Origin: Lumbricus rubellus
Taxonomy: Eukaryota > Annelida > Clitellata > Crassiclitellata > Lumbricidae
Length of the DNA: 64,000 nt
Assembly (NCBI GenBank): GCA_945859605.1
Contig: OX243819.1
Span: forward strand, 896,361-960,360
Reading direction: 5' to 3'
In this document: positions 48,001 to 63,000 of the stretch, one piece after another
Layout: every line of letters starts with the position of its first letter
Position numbering within the stretch: the stretch's first letter is position 1
The notes under the pieces: model-generated
Database searches by the model: none
Told to the model about the DNA's origin: nothing
Seen by the model: only the letters and a program-made list of their open reading frames with translations
Made by a program: the position numbers and the translations under genes

Positions 48001-51000
48001 ACACAAAACGAAAAAGCGACGATTTTTTGAGAGAATAAAAATTAAAAACGAAAAAAACGTTTTAAACATTTATGATTCCTACCTTTCGGAGGATCACTTC
48101 CATGAATGACATACGTTATGTTATTCATGCAGAATCCCAAGATCGACTGAAGATAAACATAGAGCACATCATTTGAGGCCCAAGTGTTTGATGACGTGAA
48201 GTTGATATTTTCCGCTTTAACCGTCATTTCTCCATTCTCCTTTCTGCTAACCTGTGGGATTGCGTCAATTTCAACCGCAATCAAAAATCTTCACGTTAAG
48301 CTCCAACGTAATAGCAAATAGCCGCATAGTCCTTCACTCGCAGTTGCTCATGCGCTTCGGGCACTACCTCGGAGTTTCACGCCGAAGCGACCGATCAATT
48401 GCGAGTGACGCACTAGCTCAAGGTTCCAACGCGGCGGCTTGAGGTGGATTCGAACCTGGAACCCTCCAGCTCCAAGCCACCGACGCCACCACAGCGCCCC
48501 ACATGTATGCATGCACACTTCTTGCTGGTAGTCTCTCCTCTGCTTTGTCTCTTCTCAAAACTTGTTTCTTCTCGCGGGGCCTTGCGCACTGGGAGCGCCT
48601 CTGAACGGTTCACCCTACTAGAGGCGCTTTATAAATGTTTAAATACAATACAATACAATGGTGTGCATGATTGCATGTGTTCTTTCAAAGTATCCAATAT
48701 TATGGACTCGAATTTTTGCGTAGAGTAACCGATTGCGTCTTACAGGCAAGGGCGGATACAGAAACTTTGGACGGGGGGGGGGCCAAAAATTTATGCTTTG
48801 AGTCTGGGTAAAAAAAAATTCGTATCCGCCGAAAAAGTTGACGACTTTTTTTTTTTTAGTGATCAAGGATTTTTCGGGATAAATATACCATTTTCGCCGC
48901 CAAAAAGTTGACGGTCAAACCAAATGGGGGGGGGGGGCCACGATACATGGCATTTCTAAATGGGGGGCCATGGCCGGATAAGCCCCCCCTGGATCCGCCC
49001 CTGCTTACAGGCACATCACAATTACATGTATGTTCAATTTTTTCGTAGTGCTTCCCTTGCATTGTATCACACTGGAACAATTTCGGTGCTAAAATATATC
49101 TTCGTAGAGTTTTGTTCTTTTTATAAGCAATGCTGAAGACATCACAAGATATTTTGCATTTAAAATATAAATTTAAAAGTATAATCGTTTTCCAATACAG
49201 GTGAACAATGAATGATTTAGACACAACAAAATAATTAATCAAATAGCGTGAAACTAGACTAACACTTGTAAATGCATATTTTCGCTCTTGATTGCATAGA
49301 TAATTGCAAAAAACTTCATATAGCTTAAGCCACTTGCTGTATGCCTCCCATAGACATATACGCTAACACTGCAGGCCTATAGATGTAGAAATGTGTATTT
49401 GTGCATTGAACGTCATTAAAATCGTTCGCTTTCGTATCAGGATATCGATTTGAAACACGATGTTTCTGAAGACGTAATTCAGTTTTAAATTGAAAGTAAG
49501 GCAACGCACAAAGACTAACCTGTGCGACATAGTTTGTGTTATCAGGACATTCAGGCTTTTCCTTTGCACTTGCAATCCTCAGCTGCAGAGTTGCGCTGAA
49601 ATTTCCAGCCGCATTCAGGTGAATGGCTATGCCACGATCAAGTCCAGTTACATTGAGCGCTCCGTAAAGATCATAAATGACAATCAAAACGACTAGAAAA
49701 CAGAAATCAAGACAGATGATATGATCATGGTTAATTGAACCAGCGCCCTCGCTTGGCAAGGCTGCTCTTTAAACTCAACAGCTTGAGATGACCGTCGCTT
49801 ATTTAAGTATTTATAGCAAAGAAACCGTTTAGCAAGAGCAGCATATCCTATAAATGAATCATATAGATAATCCTTATAATCCTCAATTCATAGGAGATAG
49901 AAGTTTGTATATATATGTTGAAAAGTGTGTTGGGAAGCTGCAATACGTGACTAACAAGAACAGTGTATGAGCCGCAATGAACTCGGTTTCTAAGAGACAG
50001 TAGGACACAGATGAAGACTGGGTCATCTGCATGTATAATCCATCCTGATGCTGAAACATCCGGCACCAGCGTCTGGGAACTATCAGGCCTAAAATTTTAC
50101 ACACTATCAGCAAGACTAGCAAAAATGTAACAATCACAGGAAATGAATGTCTTTTGAGTAAATGGTAAGACTTACTACTAATTGAAAGTGAAAGAATAGA
50201 CAATAGACATTCAAGGGCATTATTTAGTAATCGAGTGCTTTATGTTCTATGATTATATTTCTGGGAACAGCTAAGACATCAAAGGAGCGAATGAGTTCTT
50301 TTCGATGCAATGCGTTGTTTAGAACTGGCATCAACTGCTGATAGAGATACTTTCGTTTCTGATAATCCAGACAGATTCTTACCATCGCCTGTTTTTTGAA
50401 CGAATCTACTCGTTGAATATTTCCAGATGAACTGCGGAGACGGACTCATCACCCGAGACAGACAAACGCTGTCGTCGGCACACACTAAAACGGTCAAAGC
50501 AAGTCAGACGAAATCATAACCATAGTATCTCCCCAAAAACAGTTTTTCAGAGGATGTCCAAAAATTTCGAAGGCGTCATTTTGCTATAGAAGTTTGAACA
50601 GTGTATGGGGTTTAGGACTCACTCAAGTAGTCATTTGTAAGGGCACATATGCGGCAAACGCCGCAATCTCCTCTTTCCTAGAGAATCCCAATATAATTAT
50701 ACCGATTTCGCTCACATGAAAATGAAGCATAATAAACTTATTTACTTTGGGTCAAGATAAAAAGAATCGGTAAAGTGGCATTCGTCAGGTTTTTTTAACG
50801 TGCAGTTGTACACAAAATGTGCAGTTGTAGAAGAATTTCTGTACAGCTAAAACTAGCAAAAAGGTCATTGTTCTCCGATTGAAAGTAATTTATCATGGAT
50901 GATGGTAAAGGAAAGAAGGAGTTGTGCAGTTCTAAAACTTTTACTTTTGAACTGACACTGGAAAAATTAGGTTTAAGAGTAGCGTTGAAGGCAGCTACTT

Positions 51001-54000
51001 ACAGTCGTTGAATTGTGTTTGCGTACTACAATTTGTTTCTGTCAACTGAAAATCAGACAATTGAATTAGTGAGGAAACATAATAAGCGTTGGTGTATGCC
51101 AGAAACGCCAATTGGAATCGTCCAGTTGGAAGACACAGTTTAACGGTTGCATTCCGAACACCAGAGTAGGTGGCCAGTTTTGATGTAAGGAGACCAAGTG
51201 ACGATGTCTTATACACATCCAAACTGAGTTTAGTATTGGATCGAGTAGCACGTGCTTCTGTGAATTTTAGAGTAAATCTTAGTGAAGCAGATTTGTCGGT
51301 GTTGATGTAAGGTGTTAGTGCCACATTTTCCATGTACGTATAGGTCGTCAGAATGTTTCCCGTTGAAAGACCCCATGATATATCTACAAATAAACGCAGC
51401 AGTTAGTCAATTCAATTTATTAACATACATGTAGCTATCGAGGAACCATAAGCATGCATCAGGTCCCGTAATGCAGTGAAATTAAAGTACGATTTGCTCT
51501 GGTGACCTCACGAGCAGAAACGCTGAACAGAAGATAATAATCTATCTGTAGGATGTCACAACACATAGTTAGCAAAATAGGATATGACAAATATAGTCGC
51601 CTCGATGGAGATCATGTTGGATAATGGATATATATAATTAGATGATCTATGCAAAATCAGTCTTACAGTGTTTGTTATCAACGGTCGAATAATAATCAGT
51701 CCAGTCCTCTCCCAATTGGTACCCACACGAACTGAACGACTCCGTGCAGTTGATTGAATCCGTTGCCACAATCTCTGAAATAAATTGCACACGTATTTTA
51801 AAGATGTTAATACCTTGAACATAGACAGTGGTATCTCCACGTAATACATAGCCTACCTTTCTGAATATGTGCATCCATTGAGCGCTCTTTTAAGGCAATG
51901 AACAGCACAGAGAAGAGGACCATCAGTTGAACAAGACAAGGAGGCATGATAAGAACACTTGAAGTGGATCGTCTGCGACAGGTTCTCGCAAACTTGAAAG
52001 AAAGCAGACAAACAGACAGACAGACAGTCATACAGACAGACATACAGACAGATATACATACAGACAGACAGACAGACAGACAGACGACAGACATACATAC
52101 ATACAGACAGATATACATACAGACAGAAACCGAGACCATGAGAGTCGAACGTCGCATTGTAAAAATGTAGAACCGTTCAAAGGCGCCCCAGCTTTCAAGA
52201 CATCGAGAAAACAAAATTAACAGGTTTTGAAAATCAAAGAAGGAGGAGGGCTACCGGCCAGGATTCGATAGAGAAGGAGACAGCACATTTTAAGGAGAGG
52301 GACCAATTGAGACACAAGAATTCGCCTGAGACGTTAGGTTATATTATGAGGACCTGCCTATGGCGAGGTACTCTTTTGACGTCGTATGATGGCTGCCTGT
52401 GTCAGAGTGCGTGGCTTGTCTCTGACTAAAATTATGTTTGTCAAGGAGTCCTTGTAAAGACATATGCAGCGTTACAACGCAATAGAAATTGTCGTCAGTA
52501 TACTCTATAACGCTGTAATGCCTATATTTATTATCTTTTTACCCGAGTTATCAATAATCTCTGAGGCCTCAGATATTAATAAGCAATTTTAACTCTAGAG
52601 TGGCCGTCAATGTCCTATTGTGAACAAACTGAGCAAAGGTGCAAAATCAGATAACCGCAAACCCATTGTATTCAACAACACAAAGTAGTTAATGAAAAAA
52701 TATACAAATAGGTTCAATTAAAATGGAGCCTTCGCTGAACATACATAACAGGCCATGCAGCGAATGAAGAATTTAAATTACTACCGGTATTATAGCCTGT
52801 GTAAATATCGTCTCTCCTCAATCTATTTTTAGCGACTTCCAAGGAACCTGTCGATTGTATGATGCTCGAAAAGTTCGTTGTGATCTTGCTTGGTTGGACT
52901 CTGCATGAATTTGGACAATGATCGAGTGAAAAGCATTATCGTAACCTTACCAGGGTAGACGACTTTACACGTATTCGGTTCAATGCGTCGAAGGAAGACA
53001 GCGGCATACTCCATCGATCCAGAGTAGAACTGACTAGCGTTGATCCCCAGCATAACTGGAACTCCAACCGGTAGATGGATGTAGTACAGCTGGATATTGG
53101 ATTCGTTCGGAGAAGCTGTCTGGACGACATCTGGCGGAGGCAGAGGATCCGTGTTGTCTGTTGGTATTAGTGAGAAACTAAGACGGATATTGGTGGAGTT
53201 GAATGTGACTGAGAGCAGGAGACATGGCATCTCTGCGGTTGAAGTGTACGTAGGAGAAAGTAATCTGGACAATTCTCCCACGGTATAGCCGTCGAATTCA
53301 CTACGAAGGACTGTCGTCGATTCTGTTCAATTTGCACAAAACATTATGATTGATTTTTATGGCTAAAAGAGCATAATAACCATCATGAACTTGAATATTA
53401 GTTTAGAAGAATTCATGGAGTCATCTGGAACGCACGTCAACAGATCATTTTTATTAAACAACGTGACCGCCTATGCCTCATGGCCAGAGGCGATATTAAA
53501 TTGACCTTCAGTTTAAAGTGACGGGCGCCTAACTGGTCGCCAGAGAGTCAGATTCGACTCCTGTTACAACTTGCATTCATTCGCTCACGCTTCATAAGAA
53601 TTATGACTTGCAATTTATAGGCCTACTGCCGTGCGTCAGTTTCAATTAATGGTAGTGTCCAAACATGTATAACAGGCCTATAGACAACGGGGGAGCTTTT
53701 GGTTCCTCGAGCTCGCACTTCTACAAGACAGCGCCGAGCCTTTTCTTCTGTGGGTCCCGCTATCTGGAATGGCCTCCCACTAAACTTGCGACTTATGCCT
53801 AGACTAAATTCACCTGCTTTTTATAAGTCGCTCAAAACCTATTATTTTAGCTGTGGCTGGACTGGGAGCGCCTCTGAGTAGTTTCTTGAAGAAGCGCTAT
53901 ATAAATTCACGAAATGAATGAATGAATGAATGAATGAATGTAAACACTTGTATGAGGTCGCCAAGGAGATGATGCTAATTCGCTGGTAACAAGACAAAAG

Positions 54001-57000
54001 TATGTCTTTGAAAGACGAACAATACGATGAAAAACCGAAAAGAACCGAAACTTGACGAACTTTACGACTTCAATAAACCACTGCTTCACAACCGCAAAAA
54101 GAAGGGGCTTTCGGAGAAATTTGCCAGAGAGGCAAACACCTGAGTTGTGGAGACTTCAAATCAAATCAAATCAAAACTCGTTTATTCAAAGAGATCAATG
54201 CAAAAAAAGAAAACCCACTCAAATAGATCAGACGAAATAATATAATAAGGCACATAAGAATTGAGTAGCTAAAATATTAGTCTAAAGTGATAGAAAGGAT
54301 CCCTAAGAATAGGTAGCCCAGAAAGGGTGTGAACCCGCTAAGCCTGGGCAACCACATCAGGCAGGAAGAAATCAGATGGTGGAGAGCAAGAAAATTGAGT
54401 GTGTGGCGAGACAATAGGAAAACGAGTTGAGTATATAAGAAAGAATAGTAGAGGGAAGATGAGAATGGTCGTAGTAGAAAGTCAAGTCAAGACTTGGCAT
54501 TTAAAAAAAACGGGGAGAGGGAAATCAGCCCCATTTTGCAAAATCCCTCAAATCTAAAATATAGTTTCATTTCGTTAGTAATGTTAATAATTATTCAATT
54601 AACACTCCTTCTGCATAATGCCGAACTTTACAGTTCTTCTATTTTGGTACGGACCTATCGCGAGCTCTCAAACCAACCCCCACATCCACGCACACGCACA
54701 CCATGCATATGCACACACAACACACAATTTGACTGTTACCTGAGATGGAAGAAATAAGTGGAGCAGGTGACCAGCTGTACCCGGACTGTGATTGGTGAGA
54801 TATAGGACATGACGCTTCTGCGGATGAAAAGTCGCAAAATCCGTTCCAAGCCACGTCGGTCGCAAAATCTGTTGTTAAAATTTTAATGTAATTACTAAAT
54901 TACAAAAACCAGAAAGACTTCATATTGATCCTCTATCGTTCAATTCTTAATCGCTGCATCTTCCTCCTCCTCGTCTTCCTCCTTCTCCTCATCTTTTTTC
55001 GTCCACTTCACGTCGTCCATGACTTTTCAACCTTAATAATAATAATAATAATAATAATAAGACTATTTATATAGCGCCGTAGCTCAGCCGAGGCCGAAGG
55101 AAAGGGCGCTGTACATGGGATAACATGTTACACACTGTCAATAACTATACGATTGTTTAAATAGGTAAGTTTTGAGACTGGATTTAAATGTCTCCAGAGA
55201 TGGTGCCATCTTCACATGGTCAGGAAGACTGTTCCATGCAGTTGGTCCCGACACAGAGAACGAGCTTTCTTCTTCTCTTCCATCTTCTTTCCTTTTCCAT
55301 TCGATCTCGTCCTTCTTCTCCATCTCTTCCCTCACGAACGTCTTGTCCTCTTTGTCCTTCTCCTCCCCTTTTGACCCTCACACATCTCCTACTCGTCCAC
55401 GTTGCCCTCTTTTCTCCGCTGTTTTTTGCATTCTTTCTCGTCTTTCATGAGCCAGAAAAAGACACCGTTCACTTACCACTTTCTTTTCATCTTTTTTCTT
55501 CCGAACTTTTCCTCTCCCCAAGTTCTATACTCTGTCTTCTTTCCCTGCTTTGTTCTCTCTCCCCTCCTTCTCCTACTCTATTCTTTCTCTCTTTACCGTT
55601 CTTCGTGTTCTCCACGTCTTACTTGTCCTCTGTACAAATCCTGCGGCTTCATTAAACTATCCTTTCCACTTATAGTTTTCTTTATGGCACTCCTAAATAA
55701 TATTATTGAAAAACGTTAGATGAAATTTCATCCAGCACTAAGCTTTAGTTCTTCTCTCTCTCTTCCTCTCGTCATCCGGGTTTTCAATTACCTGCAAAGC
55801 AGCGTGTCTCTCTGCATGTCTGTCTATGTGACTCTGTATTGAAACTAATGCAATGTACGGGTCATTGGAACCTCAAATCACGATAAGAAAGTTTTCATTC
55901 ATAAGGATTAGAGAATTTTCGTACAGTTACACTGGTTCTCCAGAAGTTGTATTTCGCTGATGATGAGCAAATCTCCGTTCAGTTCTTGACCTTTCGACTC
56001 AAAGATGAGGACGAACTGTTGTCCTTCGACCGTAAAACCACCAACGAGTCTTTTAAGAGTAAAGAATTTGACGGAAGACATTGGCTTCAGATTGCGATGA
56101 ACCAATCTCTCCTCGTATTTACCGTCGCTCTTCACGTATCCGAGCATGACTCTGAGCTCAGCCAGAGCTTTGAATTGGAGGACGAGACAAGACGTCTTCT
56201 CTTTACTCAAATGGAATACAGGAGTTATCAGTCTGGCCATCTGTTCACCAACGCCCATCTGTTCGTTGTTCTGGGAGTTCACGCGCAAGATAAACACCAT
56301 GGCTACAATGAGACAGAGGTGCGATTGGCTTATGGACTTAGCGACATGTCAGGGAAACTAGTATGAAAATTATGAACAAATGCAACTCGGCAACCAAACT
56401 GTAAATCTGACAATGTTGCAACAACGTTCTAGTAGGGTCTACATTGTTGACACCTCGTTCAACATGCACTACACCGTTTGCTAAGCTGAGATGCATTATA
56501 GACTTCCGCAGCACATGCGTGTAGCAATCAGCGTCGTGTAGGCTTATGCATAAGGCAAATCATCAATAAAGGTAAAGGCTGTTAGTGCAAAGCGCAACCT
56601 GTCCGAGGTCAACCTTCGCAGACTTCTAGATTGAATGCGCACACACATAACATAACATAGCATAACACACATCAATGTATACACCTGAATAATTGCGTGC
56701 TGTCATTTGGATATATTTAAAATAAGATCCTATAAATAGCCAGAATCGATTCTTAACAAAGGCACACACTCTTACCTGTGTTCGGAGGCATGGAGACTTT
56801 GTAAGAGAGGTTGAATTTGTATTCGTCAACTAGGCTGTACTGATTTTCGAAATAGATGATCCTCAATCCAGTCGTTTTAACCGAATAAGTCGGCGGTCGA
56901 CGTGAAAACGTTAGTGCTGTCCATAAAGTCCAATTCTGCTGCAATTCGTCATAGAAACGTATCTAAAACCAGAAAAAATTATTTTTTAAAATATCATCGA

Positions 57001-60000
57001 ACGACTTACACACATCTTGTCGGTTTTTTGTTTGGCGAGTCTACACATTTATTTTTAAAAAAAATATATTATAGCTAGGGTCCAACTCACGAAGTGCAAT
57101 GAATTGTAACATTGATAAGCCACCGTACCTCTATATACTGGCCACGGCCCGAGTAGTCAAGATGCACGAAGTCGTATTTCAGAGAGATGACACTATCGTT
57201 GGGAGCACGTATCTCGCTTGTCGATTCGTGACATTCATTATAGGCTAAAGTCATGAAGGCGATAACTCCCACCTTGTCTCGATACACCTGTTTGCAATCA
57301 CTGGGCTCCACCACGTCGCCTAAAAAACGAGCGACATCATGATCCATGCTAGAATAATAATATAGCATGGTAGGCTACTCATGCGGTTTTCGTAAATAGA
57401 ATCTGGAACACAGCGAAGACCAGAGGCGGAGCTGACTAAATGATGTTAATTGGCAGTCATTGGTGAAGCTTTATTAGCTTGACCAACAACTGGTAACGAA
57501 ACAATAGCGAATCCACTGAAGCGTTGCAGACCAAACAAAGTTGTACTTAAAAAGTAAGTAAGCTTGTAACTCATAACTTGCATTTATTAAGGCAAAACCT
57601 ATAGTATCGGTAAGTGTGTTTGTAGTAAACTTCTAATGATGGCACTATTCCTAATTCTAAACCTAACCGACAGGGTAGCATCTGATGAACTAACGTATTC
57701 GTTCAATATCTCAGGAGGCAGGGATGCGGGATGTGGATTAGCACCAGATTGGTTTAGCCTGCTGCTGTAGGTCTTCCTCGATTCTCCCACATTTCTACAT
57801 TCATGACTGTCACAACGACCCTTCAATTGCGTCGATGGACCAGGTTCTTTACACTTCTCAATAAGTCAACACGTCTTCCAGAATAAACTCATATCTTATT
57901 AACAGAAATAGCCTTTCTTAGGCATATAAATGAACATCTTTTAATAAGTTTAATCTTCGTCGCTTCTCCAACTCCGAGTCCTTCATCCGCTCCAGACACA
58001 CAAAGTACAGTTCGACCAGACTGGTCGGCGGTGGTCATCCGACTGAATGGTTGCTGACGCCCCTCTAGCTACCTTCCGAAAACACCAGAGGGCGCCAGGA
58101 ACGAAAGGTTCGTCAACACGAGAATGGTCCAAGGAAGGGCGGAAGGATCGGTCCACGTGCACGTCGGTGATACGTGACAATGACTGAACAACCTCACTGG
58201 CTTCCGCTCTCGGCTCGTATACAATTTAAAGTCCTGATTTTAGTCCTTACGTCTCAATTGGGTCTTGCCCCGAAGTATCTGTGTGATCATATACTTCGCC
58301 CCCCTTTCTGCCACTTCGTTGCGTCCTCTTAGGTCCTCTGATCGGCATGACCTCTTTGTCCCCCGAGTCAGGACCGCCATGGCTCAATCCAGATCATTTG
58401 CCTGCATTGGTCCCTCCCTATGGAATGGACTTCTCCCATCGGTTCGCTCTGCCATCCACTCTGGTACTGTATCCTCGTCTTTCTGTCGTCTGAAAACTTG
58501 CCTTTTTTGTTCGGGGTTAAACGCACTGGGAGCGCTTCTGAAAGGCTCTTGCTGCGAGAGGCGCTTTATAATGGTCAGATACAATAAAATACAACACAAT
58601 ACTGAGCTGTGCAATGAATTCTGTCAAAGTTTCAGTGACAAGAAATGAACATATTCCTACCATTCTGCGTTTTGTTTACGCTACCGACCTTGCAGCAGAG
58701 TCACCGTGCCAATTCCAGGAAGGGACAGCAGTAACAGGTTTCTACTGAGAATGTAAATATGTTTAAAAAAACAACCACCGGAAAATAACATAAAGAGCGG
58801 ACGGTGAGATTGAATTGAGACGAGTGGAGCAAGTAATAGAGTTTCATTACGTAGACAGGTAGACTAATCTCCTCTGGCTCATTTATGAAAGAACTAGCTG
58901 GATACCCGGCGTTGCCCGAGAAATTTAGGATTTGCCTAGTTCCCTATCAATCCCCTACTTCACCACCCTCCCTTCACCCCATCCAACTCCTATTTCCCAT
59001 CCCACTCACCCACCGAACCCCTAACCCACCGGCCCACCTTGCCTCCACCTCTCGGCTTTTGGACCACACGAACCAGCCCCAACCGCCCGCTCCCCACCAC
59101 ACCAGACCCAACCCTACCACACTCCGACGTGACGCTAAGTGGTACCTACTTGTTAGTTCCTGGAAAGTGAAAGAGGTTTCCAAGTTGGATGTAGTTGAAA
59201 CGAGAGAGTAACCGCAAGCGTCGCTTCTCACAAACGTGCAATTCACAGACCGCGTTGCTAAGCGTTAAAAACCAGAGAGAGATAGAGCTAAACACATTGC
59301 AGCATAGAAGACCAGCTGTAAATTTTGCACAAAATAAATAATTTCAGGGTAACAATTATCATCTTGATCATTATATTTAAGAGTTTTGGAGAATGTAACA
59401 CGGACTTATTGCATATTGTACTTTCTCTTTTAGAGAAGTCATTTATATCGTGAGATAATCAGTTATTCTGTTGACTTTAACCAGCAAACCAGAAGTCAGC
59501 TCAAATCCTGAGCATCACATTCCAAAAACAATTTTTAATTGCATTTAATTGCAATCATATCTTCAGTAAACTCTAAATGTCACGATTTTCCTGGTTTGTC
59601 GGCCTACAAATTCATTGCACCTGAAGTTTACGTGTTCTAACTTGAATTTAATCAATCAATTCATTTCAACGGGGCTGTTCGTAGGCAAAAAAGCAGTAAC
59701 ATAATTGAACAACAAAAGAGACGCCAATAGTCCCGTTTGGTAGGCCACCTTAGTTATCATTAGCATCAAAGTAAATAACAGGCGGGAGAGAACCTAGCAT
59801 AAATTCTCAATGAGCTACATATATAAAGAGAATTCTATCGCGAAATATGGAAAGAATCTTAGTTAGATTCACACTGATGAACCACAACACGCGTAAAATT
59901 ATGCTGCTTAGCAAAGCCTAGTTGTACTAGGCCAACACATTTGGAAGTAAACGTCATTCACTATCATCTGAAATGAAACGTAGCATGGGTAAATAATTAT

Positions 60001-63000
60001 TAATGCTAAAAAGTCGAGGCTCTAGAAAAAGGTCAGTAATTAATGATAGCTAGGACGACCAACCATGGCAAACAATCAAAAAAGAATGAGACAATAACCT
60101 TAGTATAATTTTGCGTAACGGCGTTTGAATTACAGCACAGGTTAGGAGTAGCCTACCGTAAACGAAGATTAAGAATTTTATTGTTCGATGCGGCCGCCAT
60201 GATTGTGTCATTTATTTGAAAGCAAATTGGAATTAGTTCCAAAACCTCTACAGGCTCTACTATACCCTGAGCATAAAAGTTAGACATGCAAGAGAAATAA
60301 TCTGTAAATGCAGGTGGTAATAAATTTATGGCAAAGCAGAACATAAATTCACCAAATTAATAGGCCTATCTGCGATTTCCTGATCCACACAATTAAATTT
60401 TTTTGCAAAGTTTGAAAAATGTTTTGCAAGAATTCATTTATTAATTTATTATATAACGAATAAATTCCCTGATTGAAAAGACATTGAAGCATCTGCGTTC
60501 GATTACAGCTACAGCGAGTTCTCGTGAGTTTCAAACCCATAAAAAATTACAATTTATCATCTTTACCGTTCTTGTTTGTCGTTGGTTTGGAGGCGACCAA
60601 GCACGGCTCCATTGGCGAAACCTGGATACTATCGATGGCCATGTGCGACACGAGAGGATTTCCTATAGTGGTCTGGAAAGATAGACGGTATGTTCCAAAC
60701 GGAAGACAGACGATCGCCCGCTGCCAAGAACTGTCTACACTAATGCTGTTATCGAACAGCAACTGACCGGGAATTCCTAACTTGTGAACCTGGTACAGCT
60801 GAAGCAGGGTCCCTCCATCGGATTGCTTACGGAACATGTAGTACGAGAACTGCAGTTGGGTTGACTGAGAGATGGTGATGAGTGGAGATATCAGCTGCAC
60901 CCTGTCGCCCATCTGGCCAAGGCGAGAGTTGAAAACCATGTAGTATCCTACCGTTGACACAGAAACCAAACATCAATTATTATGTTAATCCAAGTTGCGG
61001 AGTAATGGCGTTTATTTAGAAACTGAATAATTGTGCAATTATATTGCGGATGTCATGAATATTGAATAGTCGAAAACACAAATATTCCATGCGATTGTCT
61101 AGACAAACATCCCAGAAGCGGACTCGGACACATTAAAAGTTCTAATAGACGAGACATTTACAATCACACAGCTTAAAACCCAAATAAACCTGCACATTCT
61201 CTCCGAGCGAAAATCGGCGGTGACCGGATGTTCGGCTAGCGAGATCCCGAAATCTGCAATCAATCTTGTCAGAAAGGCGCTTCTAAAACCTCATCGTCTT
61301 GCGTAATACTTCCCCATTATCAGGGGTGGCATTTTAATGGCGCGCACAATGGGATTTTAGCAATGTTCCTACTTTCATACCTGCACAATGCACACATCAA
61401 CAGCACGGTAGTAATTTAATTGCGCCTTAACTACAAACGGGAACAATAATATTGTTCGTAATTAGAATTCCAGTCAAAGCAATCCAGGTTCACACAGTTC
61501 AACCTGCCTGAAAGGAATGGCTCATTTAAATTTAGAGCATAGCTTAATCCATAACTAAAATTCACTCCCAATCAAATAAAGAACCAACATATTCTCCGGT
61601 TATCCTGTTCTGAATGTTGAAACTGGCCTTAAGCATCGCAATTCACTTCATCGCATGTAATATGAACAGAGTAACGGACGAACCGTTCAAGGATCCACTG
61701 GCATCTGTTAGTGGTCCCTTGAAGCTGGTGTCATCCGAGTCGCTGGCTTTTCTACGACCCCACGATAGAGAAATTAGTGCCCGAGTTTCATAGCCGCACA
61801 AGTAAGAGTCCTCAAAGTCACAGCTAACACTTGTCTTCATCGCTGAAAGCATGTCAAATATGACATTTTATTACCACATATTATATGCATTATGTAGGCT
61901 ATGTGCAAGTACAAAAGCAGTTACATTTCTAGCGTCAAATGAATATTATTGCTGGCATTTATCTATATCTATAATTTATGATCTAAGTAGGTCTATGTAT
62001 GTATGTATGTATGTATGTATGTATGTATGTATGTATGTATGTATGTATGTATGTATGTATGTATGTATGTATGTATGTATGTATGTATGTATGTATGTAT
62101 GTATGTATGTATGTATGTATGTATGTGACGGACTTTGTCCAGAATGCACGCTCACAGTTTCGCAGCTATTGATCTGAAACTTTGCACTTAGATAGAGGGC
62201 CATCAGGATTAAAAAAGTACAGGGTTGGCGAATCTCCCACACCATGGGGGCCAGGGTTGTGGGTCAAACCCTCCAATGTTTGTCACTAAAACGCAGCTAT
62301 TGATTTCAAATTTTGTACACAGACAGAGGGCCATCAGAACCACACGGTGGAGAGGTTGACTAATCTCTACCACCATGGGGTCCAGAATGGGGGGAAGGGC
62401 GAAAACCCTAAGACGGCAGTTTATTAAACACCTCCTTAAACGCTTGCATGGCGAGAACAGCTGATGTAGATTTACGCGTACCGGTGGAGGTCGGAGTTAG
62501 TGGTGGCGTGTCGTGGGGTGGATGGGGCCCAGGGGGAGTGTGAAGGTGGAGAGGGTGGTGGGGGGAAATTTTTTCCGAAAACTCAAATTTCACGGGTGGC
62601 GTACCGGCGGAGGTCGGAATGTGGTGTGGGGAGGTGGGGTGGAGTGGGGGGGGGGGGGGTGGAGTAGGGGTGAATGAGTGAGGTGGGTGGCGAGCTTAGA
62701 GAGTGGTTAGGTTGTGGGGGTGGAGGGGTGGAGTGAGGGGTAGAGATGGATGGGTTGGGTGTAGTGGGGGGTGTGGAGAGTGGGGTGGAGGGTGGGGCAG
62801 AGGTTTTAGGGAAAGAGGGTTTGGGGTGGAGGTGGGGTGGAGGTAGGTAGCTGGCTTGGGGTGGAGGTGGGGTGGAGGGGGGTAGGGTGGTGGGATTGGG
62901 GTGGAGGGGTTTGAGGTTGGAGAGTTTGAGGGGTTGGTGAGTAGGTGGGGGTGGACGTGGAGGTGTGGTGTGGTTGTTCCTGGAGCTGGTCGAATCCTAA

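Larger units (their letters stand above)
57320..60566 (-). other. Channel gene intron 3
   Basis: Contains a LINE 3' fragment (58204-58600) and a C-rich repeat (58888-59150). A MAM first-half exon might be expected here, because exon 6 lacks one, but none was found. Confidence 0.5.

Noticed and set aside
49848..50100. Possible extra MAM-like exon (ASGWIIHADDPVF) between exons 11 and 12
   Set aside because: A 42-nt phase 1-1 exon at 50009-50050 is conceivable, but its donor is weak and exon 11 already splices in phase to exon 12. Left out pending transcript data.
55172..55719. 155- and 105-codon Ser/Leu/Phe-rich plus-strand frames
   Set aside because: CT-rich low complexity downstream of a LINE end, no domain.
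61851..62177. 108-codon MYVC-repeat frame
   Set aside because: Pure (ATGT)n microsatellite.
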